A DNA stretch of 64,000 nt from Lysobacteraceae bacterium (GCA_021372495.1 JAJFUF010000006.1:166158-230157), one strand, 5' to 3'; positions 16,370 to 25,363 are shown, numbered from the stretch's first letter. Numbers and translations: made by a program. Notes: a model not told the origin generated them from the letters alone.

Positions 16370-17368
16370 TTACAGGTCCTGGTGGTACTGGACGTAAGGG
16401 ACGCGGGTCTGGTCGGATGGATTGGAGCCCGGCGCGGCCAGCGGCGGGGTGCCCGAGGACCAGACGTTCTGGGCGCCGATGCTGAGCTCGCCCTGCCACG
16501 GCAGGCGCAGGGTGACGCCGAGGTCGATCGCGGTCCAGCGCTGGCCGGGGCCGGCGATGCCGGACCCGGCCGAGGGCTCCAGCATGCGGCCGACGATGTT
16601 GCCGCTCAGGCGGCCGCGATCCAGGCCGAGACTCAGGGTCTTGCTGTCGAAGCTGTCGCCGCCGGGGGTGAGCTGCGGCAGCACGCGGACGCGACCGACG
16701 CCCGCGCCGATATCGAACCGCGTGTCGTCGCCGAGAAGCAGCTGGCCGCGGGCGTTCAGGCTGTCGCTGCCGTCGATGCCGCCCACCGGCAGTCCGGGGG
16801 CCAGGATCGGCAGTTGCGGCACGATCTGCGGCAGCGCGCCGCCGCGAGCGGTTCCCGTATGGGTCAACCCCAGCGACAGGTCGAGGCCGAAGCGGCCGGC
16901 GCCGTACCCGGCACCCAGCTCGGTACCGAGCAGGGACAGGCCGTTGCCGCCCACGCAGATGCTGTGTTCAACGCCCGGCTGGGCCGGCACGCAGCCGGCA
17001 GCGGCGGCGTTCGACCACGTCGCCTGCGAAACTCCCGCGCGCAGGTAGGTCTGCGGCGTGACGTCCAGCCTGAGGCCGCCGCTCAAAAAAGACGTCGCGC
17101 CGATCAGCCGGTAGTCCAGCGGGCTGCCGATCTGCGGCGCCGCCGGCTGCAGCGGTCCGGGTTGCGCCTGCCCCGCCGCGACCAGCGCGAGCACGCGCCC
17201 GTCGGGCGAGCGCCACAGGGGCAGGTAGACGCCCGGAGCCACTTCGGCGACCTGGTTCAGCGGAACCGCCTTCCCGTGCGCAGCCACGGGCGCCTGCCCC
17301 CAGGCCGCGAAGGGCAGGGTCAGCAACAGGACCAGCGGAAGGACAGGACGCAACATCGTCGAGGGCAT
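16370..17368 (-). CDS. exported protein of unknown function, probably outer-membrane beta-barrel
   Basis: This 332-residue protein begins MPSTMLRPVLPLVLLLTLPFAAWGQA, a clear signal peptide. The mature part is rich in Gly, Leu and alternating hydrophobic residues (LGLDLSLGLTHTG, DIGAGVGRVRVLP, DLGVTLRLPW, LSIGAQNVW), the pattern of amphipathic beta-strands in a small barrel. It contains two cysteines (CVPAQPGVEHSIC). It does not end in the usual aromatic residue (…YVQYHQDL). An ATG at 17356 is an alternative start; neither has a good ribosome-binding site. A perfect TATAAT box lies about 60 bases upstream. I do not recognise the family. Confidence 0.65.
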   Translation of the reverse strand: MPSTMLRPVLPLVLLLTLPFAAWGQAPVAAHGKAVPLNQVAEVAPGVYLPLWRSPDGRVLALVAAGQAQPGPLQPAAPQIGSPLDYRLIGATSFLSGGLRLDVTPQTYLRAGVSQATWSNAAAAGCVPAQPGVEHSICVGGNGLSLLGTELGAGYGAGRFGLDLSLGLTHTGTARGGALPQIVPQLPILAPGLPVGGIDGSDSLNARGQLLLGDDTRFDIGAGVGRVRVLPQLTPGGDSFDSKTLSLGLDRGRLSGNIVGRMLEPSAGSGIAGPGQRWTAIDLGVTLRLPWQGELSIGAQNVWSSGTPPLAAPGSNPSDQTRVPYVQYHQDL

Positions 17369-17426
17369 GATTATTGCTGTGCATGATCGACCGCCACCGC
17401 GGCGGCCGGTTCCAGCACGTCGTCGA

Positions 17427-17432
17427 ATTATA
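17427..17432 (-). promoter_or_regulatory. perfect -10 box TATAAT upstream of the exported protein
   Basis: TATAAT on the minus strand lies 59 bases before the ATG at 17368, in an AT-rich island within otherwise GC-rich sequence. No good -35 hexamer is seen 16-18 bases upstream, so the promoter call is tentative. Confidence 0.4.
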
Positions 17433-17546
17433 CGCATCTTTACGTTTTACTAACAGACGGAGACGTGCGCGGGCTCACAGCTTCGTCGGTGCGAGGCACC
17501 GCCCCCGGCGCTACACTGCCGGCCAACACCCGGCGCGAACAAATCG

Positions 17547-20468
17547 ATGACGCCAGCGTATCCCGCACTCTCGGCAGGGGTCACGAGCGTGGGCGGGGCG
17601 GATGCCTCGTCCGGGGACACGATCGAAGCCCTGCTGGCCGTCGATACCCAGGCCGCCGTCGAGGCCGCCTGTCAGGCGTACGCTCGCGCGCGCTTCCCCG
17701 ACACCGAGCTGCACTTCGCCCCGGCGCAGCCGTCGCAAACCCCCGCCGGCACGCTGCTCGACCGGCATGGCGAGGCGGGCCGCACCCGGCTGCGCCTGGC
17801 GCTGGGCGCCGGCCTGCCGCTGGCGCTGGACGTGGCGTTCCCGGGCGAGAGCCCGCGCCTGGACCTGCTGACCGCGCTGGCGCAGCTCGCCCGATTGGGC
17901 GGACTGCGGCTCGGCACCCTCGCCGAGCTGGCGCGGTTGCGCGAGGCGGTCGCCCGCCTGGAGCAGGCCGAACGCCTGCAGCGCGCGCTGTACGCGATCG
18001 CCGACCAGGCCAGCGGCGACCGCGAGATGGGCGAGGTGATGCGCGCGCTGCACGGCATCGTCGGCAGCCTGATGTACGCGGAGAACTTCTACATCGCGCT
18101 GCACGACCCGGCCCGCGACACCCTGCGCTTCGCCTACTACGTCGACATCGCCGACCGCGACCCGCCCGACTCCTCCCGCGATTACCCGCTGGAGGAGATG
18201 CGCCACAGCCTCACCTGGCACGTGATCCGCCGCGGCGAGTCGCTGATGGGCTCGATGGAGCAGCTCGCCGCCCAGGTCGACGGTCCGCTCGCCGCGACCG
18301 GCCCCGACTGCGTGGACTGGCTCGGCGTGCCGCTGCTGCACGGCCAGCAGGTGGCCGGCGTGGTGGTCGTGCAGAGCTATACCGAAGAGGCGCGCTACAG
18401 CGAGCAGGACAAGGCCCTGCTCACCTATGTCGCCCAGCACATCCAGACGGCGCTGGAACGCCGCCAGGCGCACCAGGAACTGGAGCGCCGCGTCGCCGAG
18501 CGCACCGAGGCGCTGCGCGAGGCCAACCGCGTGCTGCAGCAGCAGGTACTGGAGCGCCAGCGCGGCGAGCGCCTGCAGGCGGCGCTGTTCCGCATTGCCG
18601 AGCTGGCCGGCACCACCGAGAGCATCGAGGAATTCTACGCGGCGGTGCACCGCGTGATCGGCGGCCTGCTGTACGCGCGCAACTTCTATATCGCGCTGCT
18701 CTCGGACGACCAGAGCGAGCTGAACTTCCCCTACTCGGTGGACGAGTTCGACGCATCGCGCCAGCCGCGCCGGATCGGTCGCGGCCTTACCGAATACGTG
18801 CTGCGCCACGGCACCGCCCTGCTCGCCCACACCGGCGACATCGAGCGCCTGTGCGCCAGCGGCGAGCTGGTGCAAAGCGGCGCGCAGTCGGTGTACTGGC
18901 TGGGTGTGCCGCTGGTCTGCGAGGAGCGCACGGTCGGCGTGCTGGCGGTGCAAAGCTACAGCGAGGAACACCGCTACAGCCAGCGCGACCAGGAACTGCT
19001 CACCTTCGTGTCCTACCACATCGCCAACGCGCTGGAGCGACGGCGCGCGGCGGAATCGCTGAAGCAGGCCAACACCGAACTCGAGCGGCGCGTCAGCGAG
19101 CGCACCCGCGCGCTGGCGCTGGCCAATCGCGACCTGCGCGAGCAGATCGCCGAGCGCGAGCGCATCGAGCGCCGCCTCAAGCACGAGACCCTGCACGACT
19201 CGCTGACCGGCCTGCCCAACCGCAGCCTGCTGATCCAGCGTCTGGAGCGCGCGCTCGGCCGCTACCACGAGGACGCGGCGCGCCAGTTCGCCGTGCTGTT
19301 CCTCGATCTCGACCGTTTCAAGGTGATCAACGACTCGGTCGGCCACCTGATCGGCGACGACCTGCTGTTCCAGGCCGGCGGCCGCATCCGCGCCTGCCTG
19401 AAGTCGCAGGACGTGGTCGCGCGCCTCGGCGGCGACGAATTCGCCGTGCTGCTGGAAGACATCGGCGACGCCGAGGACGCCTGCAAGGTGTCGCAGCGCA
19501 TCATCGACGAGCTGAACGCGCCGTTCCGGCTCGGCGCCAAGGAGCTGTTCACCTCGACTTCGATCGGCATCGCGCTGGCGGCGCCGCACTACCGCCGGCC
19601 GGAGGAACTGCTGCGCGACGCCGACTCGGCGATGTACCGCGCCAAGGACGAGGGCCGCCAGCGCTACGCGCTGTTCGACGAGCGCCTGCGGCGCGAGGCG
19701 GTCAGCCTGCTGGAAATCGAGAACGACCTGCGCCGCGCGCTGGCGCGCGGCGAATTCGAGCCGCACTTCCAGCCGATCGTGCGCCTGCAGGACGCAGGCA
19801 CCGTCGGCTACGAGGCGCTGCTGCGCTGGCGCCATCCCGAGCGCGGCCTGCTGCTGCCGATCGACTTCCTCGCCATCGCCGAGGACAACGGTTCCGCCGA
19901 GGCGATCGACTGGAAGGTATTCGAGCAGGTGTTCGCGGCGACGCCCGCGCTCACCGCCACCGGCGCATTCGTCAGCATCAACCTGTCCGGCCGCCATTTC
20001 CGTTCGGTCGACCTCGACCGCCGCCTGCTCGGGCTGATGGCGGAGCACGGCGTCGTCGCGCAGCGCGTGCGCATCGAGGTCACCGAGCGCGCGCTGCTGG
20101 AGAATCCGGCGCGGGTCAAGCGCACGCTTGAGACCCTGCGCTCGCACGGCATCGGTGTGGCGCTGGACGATTTCGGCACCGGCTACTCCTCGCTCAGCTA
20201 CCTGCACCAGTACCCGATGCAGGCGCTCAAGATCGACCGCTCGTTCGTCGCCGACCTGCCCACTGACGGCGAGGGCGGCAGCAGCGCGGTGGTGCGCGCG
20301 ATCCTGGCCATGGCCGGTTCGCTGGGCATGCAGACGATCGCCGAGGGCATCGAGCAGGAAGGCCAGCGCGCCGCGCTGCAACGCATGGGCTGCGGCTTCG
20401 GGCAGGGCTTCCTGTTCGGCCAGGCGCAGCCGGCCGCGGCCTGGCTGTCGCCGCAGGCGGCGGTCTGA
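17547..20468 (+). CDS. GAF-GAF-GGDEF-EAL cyclic-di-GMP enzyme
   Basis: This 973-residue soluble protein has two GAF-like sensor domains (about residues 145-310 and 350-500), each beginning with the same LYAI/LFRIAELA helix and ENFYIAL/RNFYIAL core. Each is followed by a coiled-coil segment (ELERRVAERTEALREAN, ELERRVSERTRALALAN). The GGDEF domain has an intact RLGGDEF (GGDEF at 628-632). The upstream inhibitory site is K-S-Q-D instead of RxxD. The EAL domain keeps YEALLRW (E756), NLSGRHF, EVTER, ALDDFGTGYSSL, LKIDRSF and AEGIEQEGQ. Both catalytic motifs look functional, so it may make or degrade cyclic di-GMP in response to GAF ligands. The frame runs without operon partners. Confidence 0.92.
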   Translation: MTPAYPALSAGVTSVGGADASSGDTIEALLAVDTQAAVEAACQAYARARFPDTELHFAPAQPSQTPAGTLLDRHGEAGRTRLRLALGAGLPLALDVAFPGESPRLDLLTALAQLARLGGLRLGTLAELARLREAVARLEQAERLQRALYAIADQASGDREMGEVMRALHGIVGSLMYAENFYIALHDPARDTLRFAYYVDIADRDPPDSSRDYPLEEMRHSLTWHVIRRGESLMGSMEQLAAQVDGPLAATGPDCVDWLGVPLLHGQQVAGVVVVQSYTEEARYSEQDKALLTYVAQHIQTALERRQAHQELERRVAERTEALREANRVLQQQVLERQRGERLQAALFRIAELAGTTESIEEFYAAVHRVIGGLLYARNFYIALLSDDQSELNFPYSVDEFDASRQPRRIGRGLTEYVLRHGTALLAHTGDIERLCASGELVQSGAQSVYWLGVPLVCEERTVGVLAVQSYSEEHRYSQRDQELLTFVSYHIANALERRRAAESLKQANTELERRVSERTRALALANRDLREQIAERERIERRLKHETLHDSLTGLPNRSLLIQRLERALGRYHEDAARQFAVLFLDLDRFKVINDSVGHLIGDDLLFQAGGRIRACLKSQDVVARLGGDEFAVLLEDIGDAEDACKVSQRIIDELNAPFRLGAKELFTSTSIGIALAAPHYRRPEELLRDADSAMYRAKDEGRQRYALFDERLRREAVSLLEIENDLRRALARGEFEPHFQPIVRLQDAGTVGYEALLRWRHPERGLLLPIDFLAIAEDNGSAEAIDWKVFEQVFAATPALTATGAFVSINLSGRHFRSVDLDRRLLGLMAEHGVVAQRVRIEVTERALLENPARVKRTLETLRSHGIGVALDDFGTGYSSLSYLHQYPMQALKIDRSFVADLPTDGEGGSSAVVRAILAMAGSLGMQTIAEGIEQEGQRAALQRMGCGFGQGFLFGQAQPAAAWLSPQAAV

Positions 20469-20547
20469 ACCGCCCGCCCCGCCTTCGCGGGGGCGGGATC
20501 CGCGCGGCAACGCCGGCGAGCGCGCCGCTTGCGCCGGCGTCCCGCGG

Positions 20548-21444
20548 CTAGTGCGACAGCGGCGAAGCCGGCGCGGCCGGCGTCGCGCTGAGCAGCCGTT
20601 CGGCGTCGACGCGGTCGAACAGGTAGCGGCTGGCGCAGAACTCGCAGGTCACCTCGATCTCGCCGTCGCGCGCCGCGAGCGCGGCCTCGACCTCGTCGCG
20701 GCCGAGCGCGCGCAGCACGTGCTCGACGCGTTCGCGCGAGCAGCCGCAGCCGAACGTCAACGGCCGCGCCTGGAACAGGCGCACGCCCTCCTCGTGGTAG
20801 AGCCGGCGCAGCAGCGTCTCGACCGGCAACCGCAGCAGTTCTTCCTCGCCGAGCGTGGCGGTAAGGTGGCCGACGCGCGCCCAGGCGTCGTCGTCGACCT
20901 CGGCCGCACGGCCGCCCTCGCGCGGCAACCGCTGCAGCATCAGCGCGGCGGCGCGCTCGCCGTCCGCGGCCAGCACGATGCGCGTCGGCATCTGCTCGGA
21001 GCGCTCGAAGTAGCCTTCCAGCAACTGCGCGAACGGCGCGGCCTCGACCGCGACCAGCCCCTGGTAGCGCTGCTGCCCGGGCTCGGTACCGCCGATCGTG
21101 ATCGCCAGCAGCGCCTGCGGCAGCGCGCCCAGGTCCAACGGCTCCGCCAGCGCGCCTTCCCAGCGCGCCAATCCGCGCAGGCGACCCTGGTCGCTGCATT
21201 CGGCGAACAGCAGGCGCAGCGCACCCTGGCTTTTGAGTTCCAGCGACAGGCTGCCGCGCAGCTTGATGTTGCCGGTCAGCAGCGCGCTCGCCGCCAGCGC
21301 CTCGCCCAGCAGCCGCCGCAGCGGCGGCGGGTAGTCGGCGCGGCCGGCGACTTCCCGCCAGACGCCCGACAATTGCACGAGCACCCCGCGCACGCCGGCG
21401 CGTTCGATCAGGAAACGGTGCAGGACATCGCTGGCGGGGGACAC
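20548..21444 (-). CDS. hslO: Hsp33 redox-regulated chaperone
   Basis: This 298-residue cytosolic holdase is activated by oxidation. The C-terminal zinc centre is intact: C-x-C in FGCGCSRERV and C-x-x-C in VTCEFCAS, separated by 27 or so residues as in the family. Other blocks seen are LLGEALAASALLTGNIK and YFERSEQMPT. The start is taken as the GTG at 21444, with GAGG upstream, because the frame upstream of it is low-complexity and family members begin about there. It is divergent from mtgA, whose ATG is at 21665. Confidence 0.93.
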   Translation of the reverse strand: MSPASDVLHRFLIERAGVRGVLVQLSGVWREVAGRADYPPPLRRLLGEALAASALLTGNIKLRGSLSLELKSQGALRLLFAECSDQGRLRGLARWEGALAEPLDLGALPQALLAITIGGTEPGQQRYQGLVAVEAAPFAQLLEGYFERSEQMPTRIVLAADGERAAALMLQRLPREGGRAAEVDDDAWARVGHLTATLGEEELLRLPVETLLRRLYHEEGVRLFQARPLTFGCGCSRERVEHVLRALGRDEVEAALAARDGEIEVTCEFCASRYLFDRVDAERLLSATPAAPASPLSH

Positions 21445-21664
21445 GGGCGGAGCAACCTCGCAACTGTCGGGTGGAGCCGGGCGGCGAACCCGCCGCGGCC
21501 GTGCCGGGCGCGGCCCGGCGTCCCGCATAGGTAGGGTGGCGCGCGGCCGATTGCAACCGCGGCGGCGGCGCTCCGCCGGCCGCGAGGCCGCGCGACCCGC
21601 CGCCGCGGCGCCCGACGCGTCTATACTTCTTCGCGCGCCGGCCGATCCGGCGTTCTCGGGAACC

Positions 21665-22378
21665 ATGGGAACCTCCTCACGCGGACTCGCGCGGCGCCTG
21701 CTGCGCACGCTCGGCTTCGCCGTCCTCGCCTGGGTCGCGCTGACCTGGGCGCTGGTGCTGCTGCTGCGCTACGTGCCGCCGTGGACCAGCGCGTTCATGG
21801 TCGAGCGCCGCATCGCCGCGCTGCTGCACGGCGAACACGACTTCCATTTGCGCTATCGCTGGACGCCGTGGGGAAAGATCGCACCGACGGTGCCGCTGGC
21901 GATGGTCGCCAGCGAGGACCAGAAATTCCCGTTCCACCACGGCTTCGACGTCGAGGCGATCCGCGACGCGATCGGCGAAGCCGGGGACGGCGAGCGCCTG
22001 CGCGGCGCCAGCACCATCTCGCAGCAGGTGGCGAAGAACCTGTTCCTGTGGCGCGGGCGCAGCTTCGTGCGCAAGGGCCTCGAAGCCTATTTCACCGTGC
22101 TGATCGAGGCGACCTGGCCGAAGCGGCGCATCCTCGAGGTGTACGTGAACATCGCCGAGCTGGGCGACGGCATCTACGGCGTCGGCGCCGCCAGCGAGGC
22201 GTTCTACCGCACCACGCCCGCGCGTCTCTCCGCCTGGCAGGCCGCCCTGCTCGCCTCGGTGCTGCCCAACCCCAAACGCCTGCACGCCGAGCGCCCGTCG
22301 CCCTACGTGCTGCGCCACGCCGCGTGGACGCAGCGGCAGATGGCGCAGCTCGGCTGGACGTCCTACCTGCCGCGCTGA
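21665..22378 (+). CDS. mtgA: monofunctional peptidoglycan glycosyltransferase
   Basis: This 237-residue inner-membrane enzyme polymerises lipid II glycan strands. One N-terminal transmembrane helix (about residues 15-35) is followed by a GT51 domain. The catalytic Glu lies in VASEDQKFPFHHGFD, and further motifs are RGASTISQQVAKNLFLW, KGLEAYFTVLIE and ILEVYVNIAELGDGIYG. There is no transpeptidase domain, as expected for MtgA. A TATACT box at about 21622 fits a -10 element. The stop lies one base from the stop codon of the convergent arsenite exporter. Confidence 0.95.
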   Translation: MGTSSRGLARRLLRTLGFAVLAWVALTWALVLLLRYVPPWTSAFMVERRIAALLHGEHDFHLRYRWTPWGKIAPTVPLAMVASEDQKFPFHHGFDVEAIRDAIGEAGDGERLRGASTISQQVAKNLFLWRGRSFVRKGLEAYFTVLIEATWPKRRILEVYVNIAELGDGIYGVGAASEAFYRTTPARLSAWQAALLASVLPNPKRLHAERPSPYVLRHAAWTQRQMAQLGWTSYLPR

Positions 22379-22379
22379 T

Positions 22380-23438
22380 TCAGGCCACCGCCTCGTACCA
22401 GCGCCGGCTGCGGTTCACCACCGCAACCACCGCCAGCATCACCGGCACCTCGATCAGCACGCCGACCACGGTGGCGAGCGCGGCGCCGGAGGCGAAGCCG
22501 AACAGGCTGATCGCGGCCGCCACCGCCAGCTCGAAGAAATTGCTGGCGCCGATCAGGGCGGACGGCCCGGCGACGCAGTGCGCCTCGCCCAGCCAGCGAT
22601 TCAGCCCGTAGGCCAGCGTTGCGTTGAACACCACCTGCAGCGCGATCGGCACCGCCAGCAGCGCGATCACCCGCGGCTGGCGCACGATCGCCTCGCCCTG
22701 GAAGCCGAACAGCAGCACCAGCGTGGCGAGCAGCGCCACCAGCGACCACGGCTGCATGCGCCGCAACGACGCTTCCAGCGCCGCCGGCCCGCGCCGCAGC
22801 AGGCGCGCACGCAACGCCTGCGCGAGCGCCAGCGGCAGCACGATGTACAGCGTGACCGACAGCAGCAGCGTCGCCCACGGCACCCGGATCGCGGCGACGC
22901 CCAGCAACAGCGCGACGATCGGCGCGAACGCGAACACCATGACGGTATCGTTGAGCGCGACCTGGGCCAGGGTGAAGTTGGCCTCGCCGCGCACCAGCCG
23001 GCTCCACACGAACACCATCGCGGTGCACGGCGCGGCGGCCAGCAGGATCAGGCCGGCGATGTAGCTGTCGAGCTGCTCCGCCGGCAGCCAGGGCGCGAAC
23101 AGGTGACGCACGAACAGCCAGCCCAGCGCCGCCATCGAGAACGGCTTGACCGCCCAGTTGACGAACAGCGTCACGCCGAAGCCGCGCCAGTGGCGGCGCA
23201 CCGCGCCAAGCGCGCCGAAGTCCACGCGCATCAGCATCGGCACGATCATCACCCAGATCAGCGCGCCCACCGGCAGGTTGATCTGCGCGACCTCCAGCGC
23301 AGCGAGCGCGCGAAACGCACCGGGCGCCAGCCGGCCGAACAACACGCCGACGACAATGCACGCGGCCACCCACAGCGTCAGCCCGCGCTCGAATACGCCC
23401 AGCGCCGGGGGCGCGGAATCGGCAACGGTCGCACTCAT
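22380..23438 (-). CDS. acr3: ACR3-family arsenite efflux permease
   Basis: This 352-residue protein has about ten hydrophobic helices. The diagnostic ACR3 segment APCTAMVFVWSRL carries the essential cysteine, and NDTVMVFAFAPIVALLLG and GASNFFELAVAAAI follow, as in the family. It exports arsenite (As(III)) driven by the proton gradient. It is the last gene of arsR-arsI-arsC-acr3, and its ATG overlaps the arsC stop (ATGA). It is convergent with mtgA and nearly touches it, leaving no room for a terminator. Confidence 0.93.
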   Translation of the reverse strand: MSATVADSAPPALGVFERGLTLWVAACIVVGVLFGRLAPGAFRALAALEVAQINLPVGALIWVMIVPMLMRVDFGALGAVRRHWRGFGVTLFVNWAVKPFSMAALGWLFVRHLFAPWLPAEQLDSYIAGLILLAAAPCTAMVFVWSRLVRGEANFTLAQVALNDTVMVFAFAPIVALLLGVAAIRVPWATLLLSVTLYIVLPLALAQALRARLLRRGPAALEASLRRMQPWSLVALLATLVLLFGFQGEAIVRQPRVIALLAVPIALQVVFNATLAYGLNRWLGEAHCVAGPSALIGASNFFELAVAAAISLFGFASGAALATVVGVLIEVPVMLAVVAVVNRSRRWYEAVA

Positions 23439-23944
23439 GTGGCGGCCTCGGCGATGCGGCGCAGGGCCGCGGCCGCGACCGGACCTTCGAGGCTGGCGTC
23501 GGGCAGCGCGACCAGCAGCTCGACGCGCCGGCGCAGCAGCGTCCACGCGTCGTGGAACGCCTGCCGGCGCTGCGCCTCGTCGCCCTCGACGGCGGCGGGA
23601 TCCGGCACGCCCCAGTGCGCCGCGGCCGGATGCCCCGGCCATACCGGGCAGCGCTCGCCCGCGGCGTTGTCGCAGACGGTGATGATCAGGTCCATCGGCG
23701 TCGCGGCGGCACCGGCGAACTCGTCCCAGGACTTGCTGCGCAGGCGCCCGGCCGGATAGCCGAACGCCACCGCCAGTTCCGCCGCCAGCGGCTGCACGCG
23801 CCCGCCCGGATGGCTGCCGGCGCTGTATGCGACGAAGCGGCCGCGGCCCAATACGCCGAGCAGCGCTTCGGCCATGATGCTGCGCGCCGAGTTGGCGGTG
23901 CACAGGAACAGGACGTGACGGGGATGCGTGCCCTTTGCGTTCAC
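23435..23944 (-). CDS. arsC: arsenate reductase, LMW-phosphatase type
   Basis: This 169-residue protein has a low-molecular-weight tyrosine-phosphatase fold. The P-loop LCTANSARS (C-x5-R-S) holds the nucleophilic cysteine, and the Asp of the DP loop is in WGVPDPAA. A further cysteine lies in VCDNAAGERCPVW, giving the disulfide relay used by thioredoxin-coupled ArsC. It reduces As(V) to As(III) for export by the downstream permease. It starts at the GTG at 23944, which overlaps the arsI stop (GTGA). Confidence 0.92.
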   Translation of the reverse strand: MNAKGTHPRHVLFLCTANSARSIMAEALLGVLGRGRFVAYSAGSHPGGRVQPLAAELAVAFGYPAGRLRSKSWDEFAGAAATPMDLIITVCDNAAGERCPVWPGHPAAAHWGVPDPAAVEGDEAQRRQAFHDAWTLLRRRVELLVALPDASLEGPVAAAALRRIAEAAT

Positions 23945-24447
23945 GCGCAACCGCCGCTGCCGCACGCCGCGACCGTGCCGACGGCCGGCGCTGCCGCAGC
24001 GCTGCCGGGCGCCGCGCAGGCCGCGCCGGGACCACAGCAAGCCGTCGCGCCCGCGGCCGGCGCTTCATGCGGCGCGTAATAGGTGGTCGCCACTCCGTGG
24101 GTCAGGAAGCTCTCCCAGCGCAAGCCCTGTGGATCTTCGGCCCAGTACTTGTCGGAGTGCGCGTAGCAGCAGGTCGTGCCGGTCTCGGCCAGCGCGACCG
24201 CGTCGGCCGCCTTCAGGCGGTCGCCGATCGCTTCCAGCTCGGCAGCGTCCTCCGCCTGCAGGCCAAGATGATCGACGCCGGGCGCGCGCTCGCGCTGCGA
24301 GATCGCGAAGTTGAGGCGCGGATCGTCCAGCATCCATTTCGCGTAGTCGCCCTTGACCACGCTGGGCGCGGCGCCAAACAGTTGTGCATAGAAGCGGATG
24401 CTGGCGTCGAGGTCGCGGACGTTGACGTGCACGTGGAAGCGTTTCAT
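23941..24447 (-). CDS. arsI: ArsI/CadI-family dioxygenase (C-As lyase type)
   Basis: This 168-residue protein of the vicinal-oxygen-chelate (glyoxalase) superfamily begins KRFHVHVNVRDLDASIRFYAQLFG. A metal-ligand His is in GVDHLGLQ, and TTCCYAHSDKYWAEDPQG carries the paired cysteines of ArsI that bind trivalent organoarsenicals. The C-terminal tail has additional cysteines (ACCGPG, CGSGGCA). ArsI enzymes cleave the carbon-arsenic bond of trivalent methyl or aromatic arsenicals. Some family members are annotated only as cadmium-induced CadI, so the substrate is an inference supported by the ars operon context. Its ATG overlaps the arsR stop. Confidence 0.87.
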   Translation of the reverse strand: MKRFHVHVNVRDLDASIRFYAQLFGAAPSVVKGDYAKWMLDDPRLNFAISQRERAPGVDHLGLQAEDAAELEAIGDRLKAADAVALAETGTTCCYAHSDKYWAEDPQGLRWESFLTHGVATTYYAPHEAPAAGATACCGPGAACAAPGSAAAAPAVGTVAACGSGGCA

Positions 24448-24788
24448 GGGCGTTTGCTCCGGGGCTTAGGCGCGCAGGTCGGCGCGGGGGCGCAGGCGCT
24501 CGCGTCGCCGGCGCAGCAGTTTTCGGTCAGGAAAGCGATCAGCGCATCCATGCGTGCGTAGTCCGCGCGGCAGACGATGGTGCGGCCGCGGCGCTCGTCG
24601 CGGACCAGGCCGGCCGCGCGCAGCACGTTGAGGTGGTTGCTCAGGGTCGCGCCGGGCAGACCCAGTCGTTCGGCGAGGCCGCCGACCGGCAGCCCGTCCG
24701 CGCCGGCCTGCACCAGCAGGCGGAACAGCGCCAACCGGCTTTCCTGGGCCAGCGCCTTCAGGATGTCGAGCGCGCTTGATGTTTTCAT
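24444..24788 (-). CDS. arsR: ArsR-family metalloregulatory repressor
   Basis: This 114-residue winged-helix repressor has the recognition helix LPGATLSNHLNVLRAAGLV and wing VRDERRGRTIVCRADY. The metal-binding cysteines are not in the classical ELCVC position; instead a CC pair and three single cysteines sit in the C-terminal tail (ENCCAGDASAC and PTC). This fits the ArsR types with C-terminal As(III) sites. It is the first gene of the four-gene ars operon, directly behind a near-consensus promoter that it presumably represses. Confidence 0.92.
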   Translation of the reverse strand: MKTSSALDILKALAQESRLALFRLLVQAGADGLPVGGLAERLGLPGATLSNHLNVLRAAGLVRDERRGRTIVCRADYARMDALIAFLTENCCAGDASACAPAPTCAPKPRSKRP

Positions 24789-24797
24789 TGTTCCGGA

Positions 24798-24825
24798 ATT
24801 ATAGAAATACTTTCCGCCGCGTCAA
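24798..24825 (-). promoter_or_regulatory. near-consensus sigma-70 promoter of the ars operon
   Basis: The minus strand carries -35 TTGACG (24825-24820), a 16-base spacer and a perfect -10 TATAAT (24803-24798). Transcription should start about 24791, only about three bases before the arsR ATG at 24788, so the arsR mRNA is nearly leaderless. The palindrome TTCCGGAA (24791-24798) sits over the start point and could be part of the ArsR operator. Confidence 0.8.
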
Positions 24826-24934
24826 GCGCGTCTCCGAGCCGAGGTTCCGCTTCCGCCGCGGCGCAGCAACGCCAGCGGCGAGGGCGCGCTAGACTGTGCC
24901 GGCCGGTCACCCAGGACCGGCGCGGGAGGGCCTC

Positions 24935-25363
24935 ATGCGGCAGGTCAAGCATCTCCTGGAGGCGAAGGGGCGGCAGGTCTTCGCCATCGAACCGGAACGC
25001 CCGGTGCTGGACGCGGTCAAGGCGATGGCCGAGCACCGCATCGGCGCGCTGCTGGTGATGCGCGGCGGCGATCTCGCCGGCATCGTTTCCGAGCGCGATT
25101 ACGCGCGCAAGGTGGTCCTGCACGGACGCGCCTCGGCCGATACGCCCGTGGCGGAGATCATGTCGGCGCCGGTGGTCACGGTCGGCCCCGAATCGACCGT
25201 CGAGGAATGCATGCGGCTGTGCACCGATCGCCGCGTGCGCCACCTGCCGGTGGTCGAGCGCGGCAAGCTGATCGGCGTGGTCTCGATCGGCGACCTGGTC
25301 AAGGCGACGATCGACGAGCAGGCCGAGCAGATCGAGCACCTGCAGCGCTACATCGCCGGCTGA
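24935..25363 (+). CDS. CBS-domain pair protein
   Basis: This 142-residue protein consists of two CBS motifs in tandem (about residues 8-60 and 74-127), seen as VLDAVKAMAEHRIGALLVM...GIVSERDYARKV and STVEECMRLCTDRRVRHLPVV...GVVSIGDLVKATI. CBS pairs bind adenosyl nucleotides and usually regulate a partner. This one is a stand-alone module with a C-terminal helix. GGGAGG lies before the ATG. Its 3' end overlaps the 3' end of the convergent MFS carrier by 16 bases. Confidence 0.9.
   Translation: MRQVKHLLEAKGRQVFAIEPERPVLDAVKAMAEHRIGALLVMRGGDLAGIVSERDYARKVVLHGRASADTPVAEIMSAPVVTVGPESTVEECMRLCTDRRVRHLPVVERGKLIGVVSIGDLVKATIDEQAEQIEHLQRYIAG

Noticed and set aside
17511..20510. A near 1000-codon open frame on the minus strand opposite the GGDEF-EAL gene
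   Set aside because: It is a GC-rich shadow of a gene whose GAF, GGDEF and EAL motifs are unambiguous on the plus strand.
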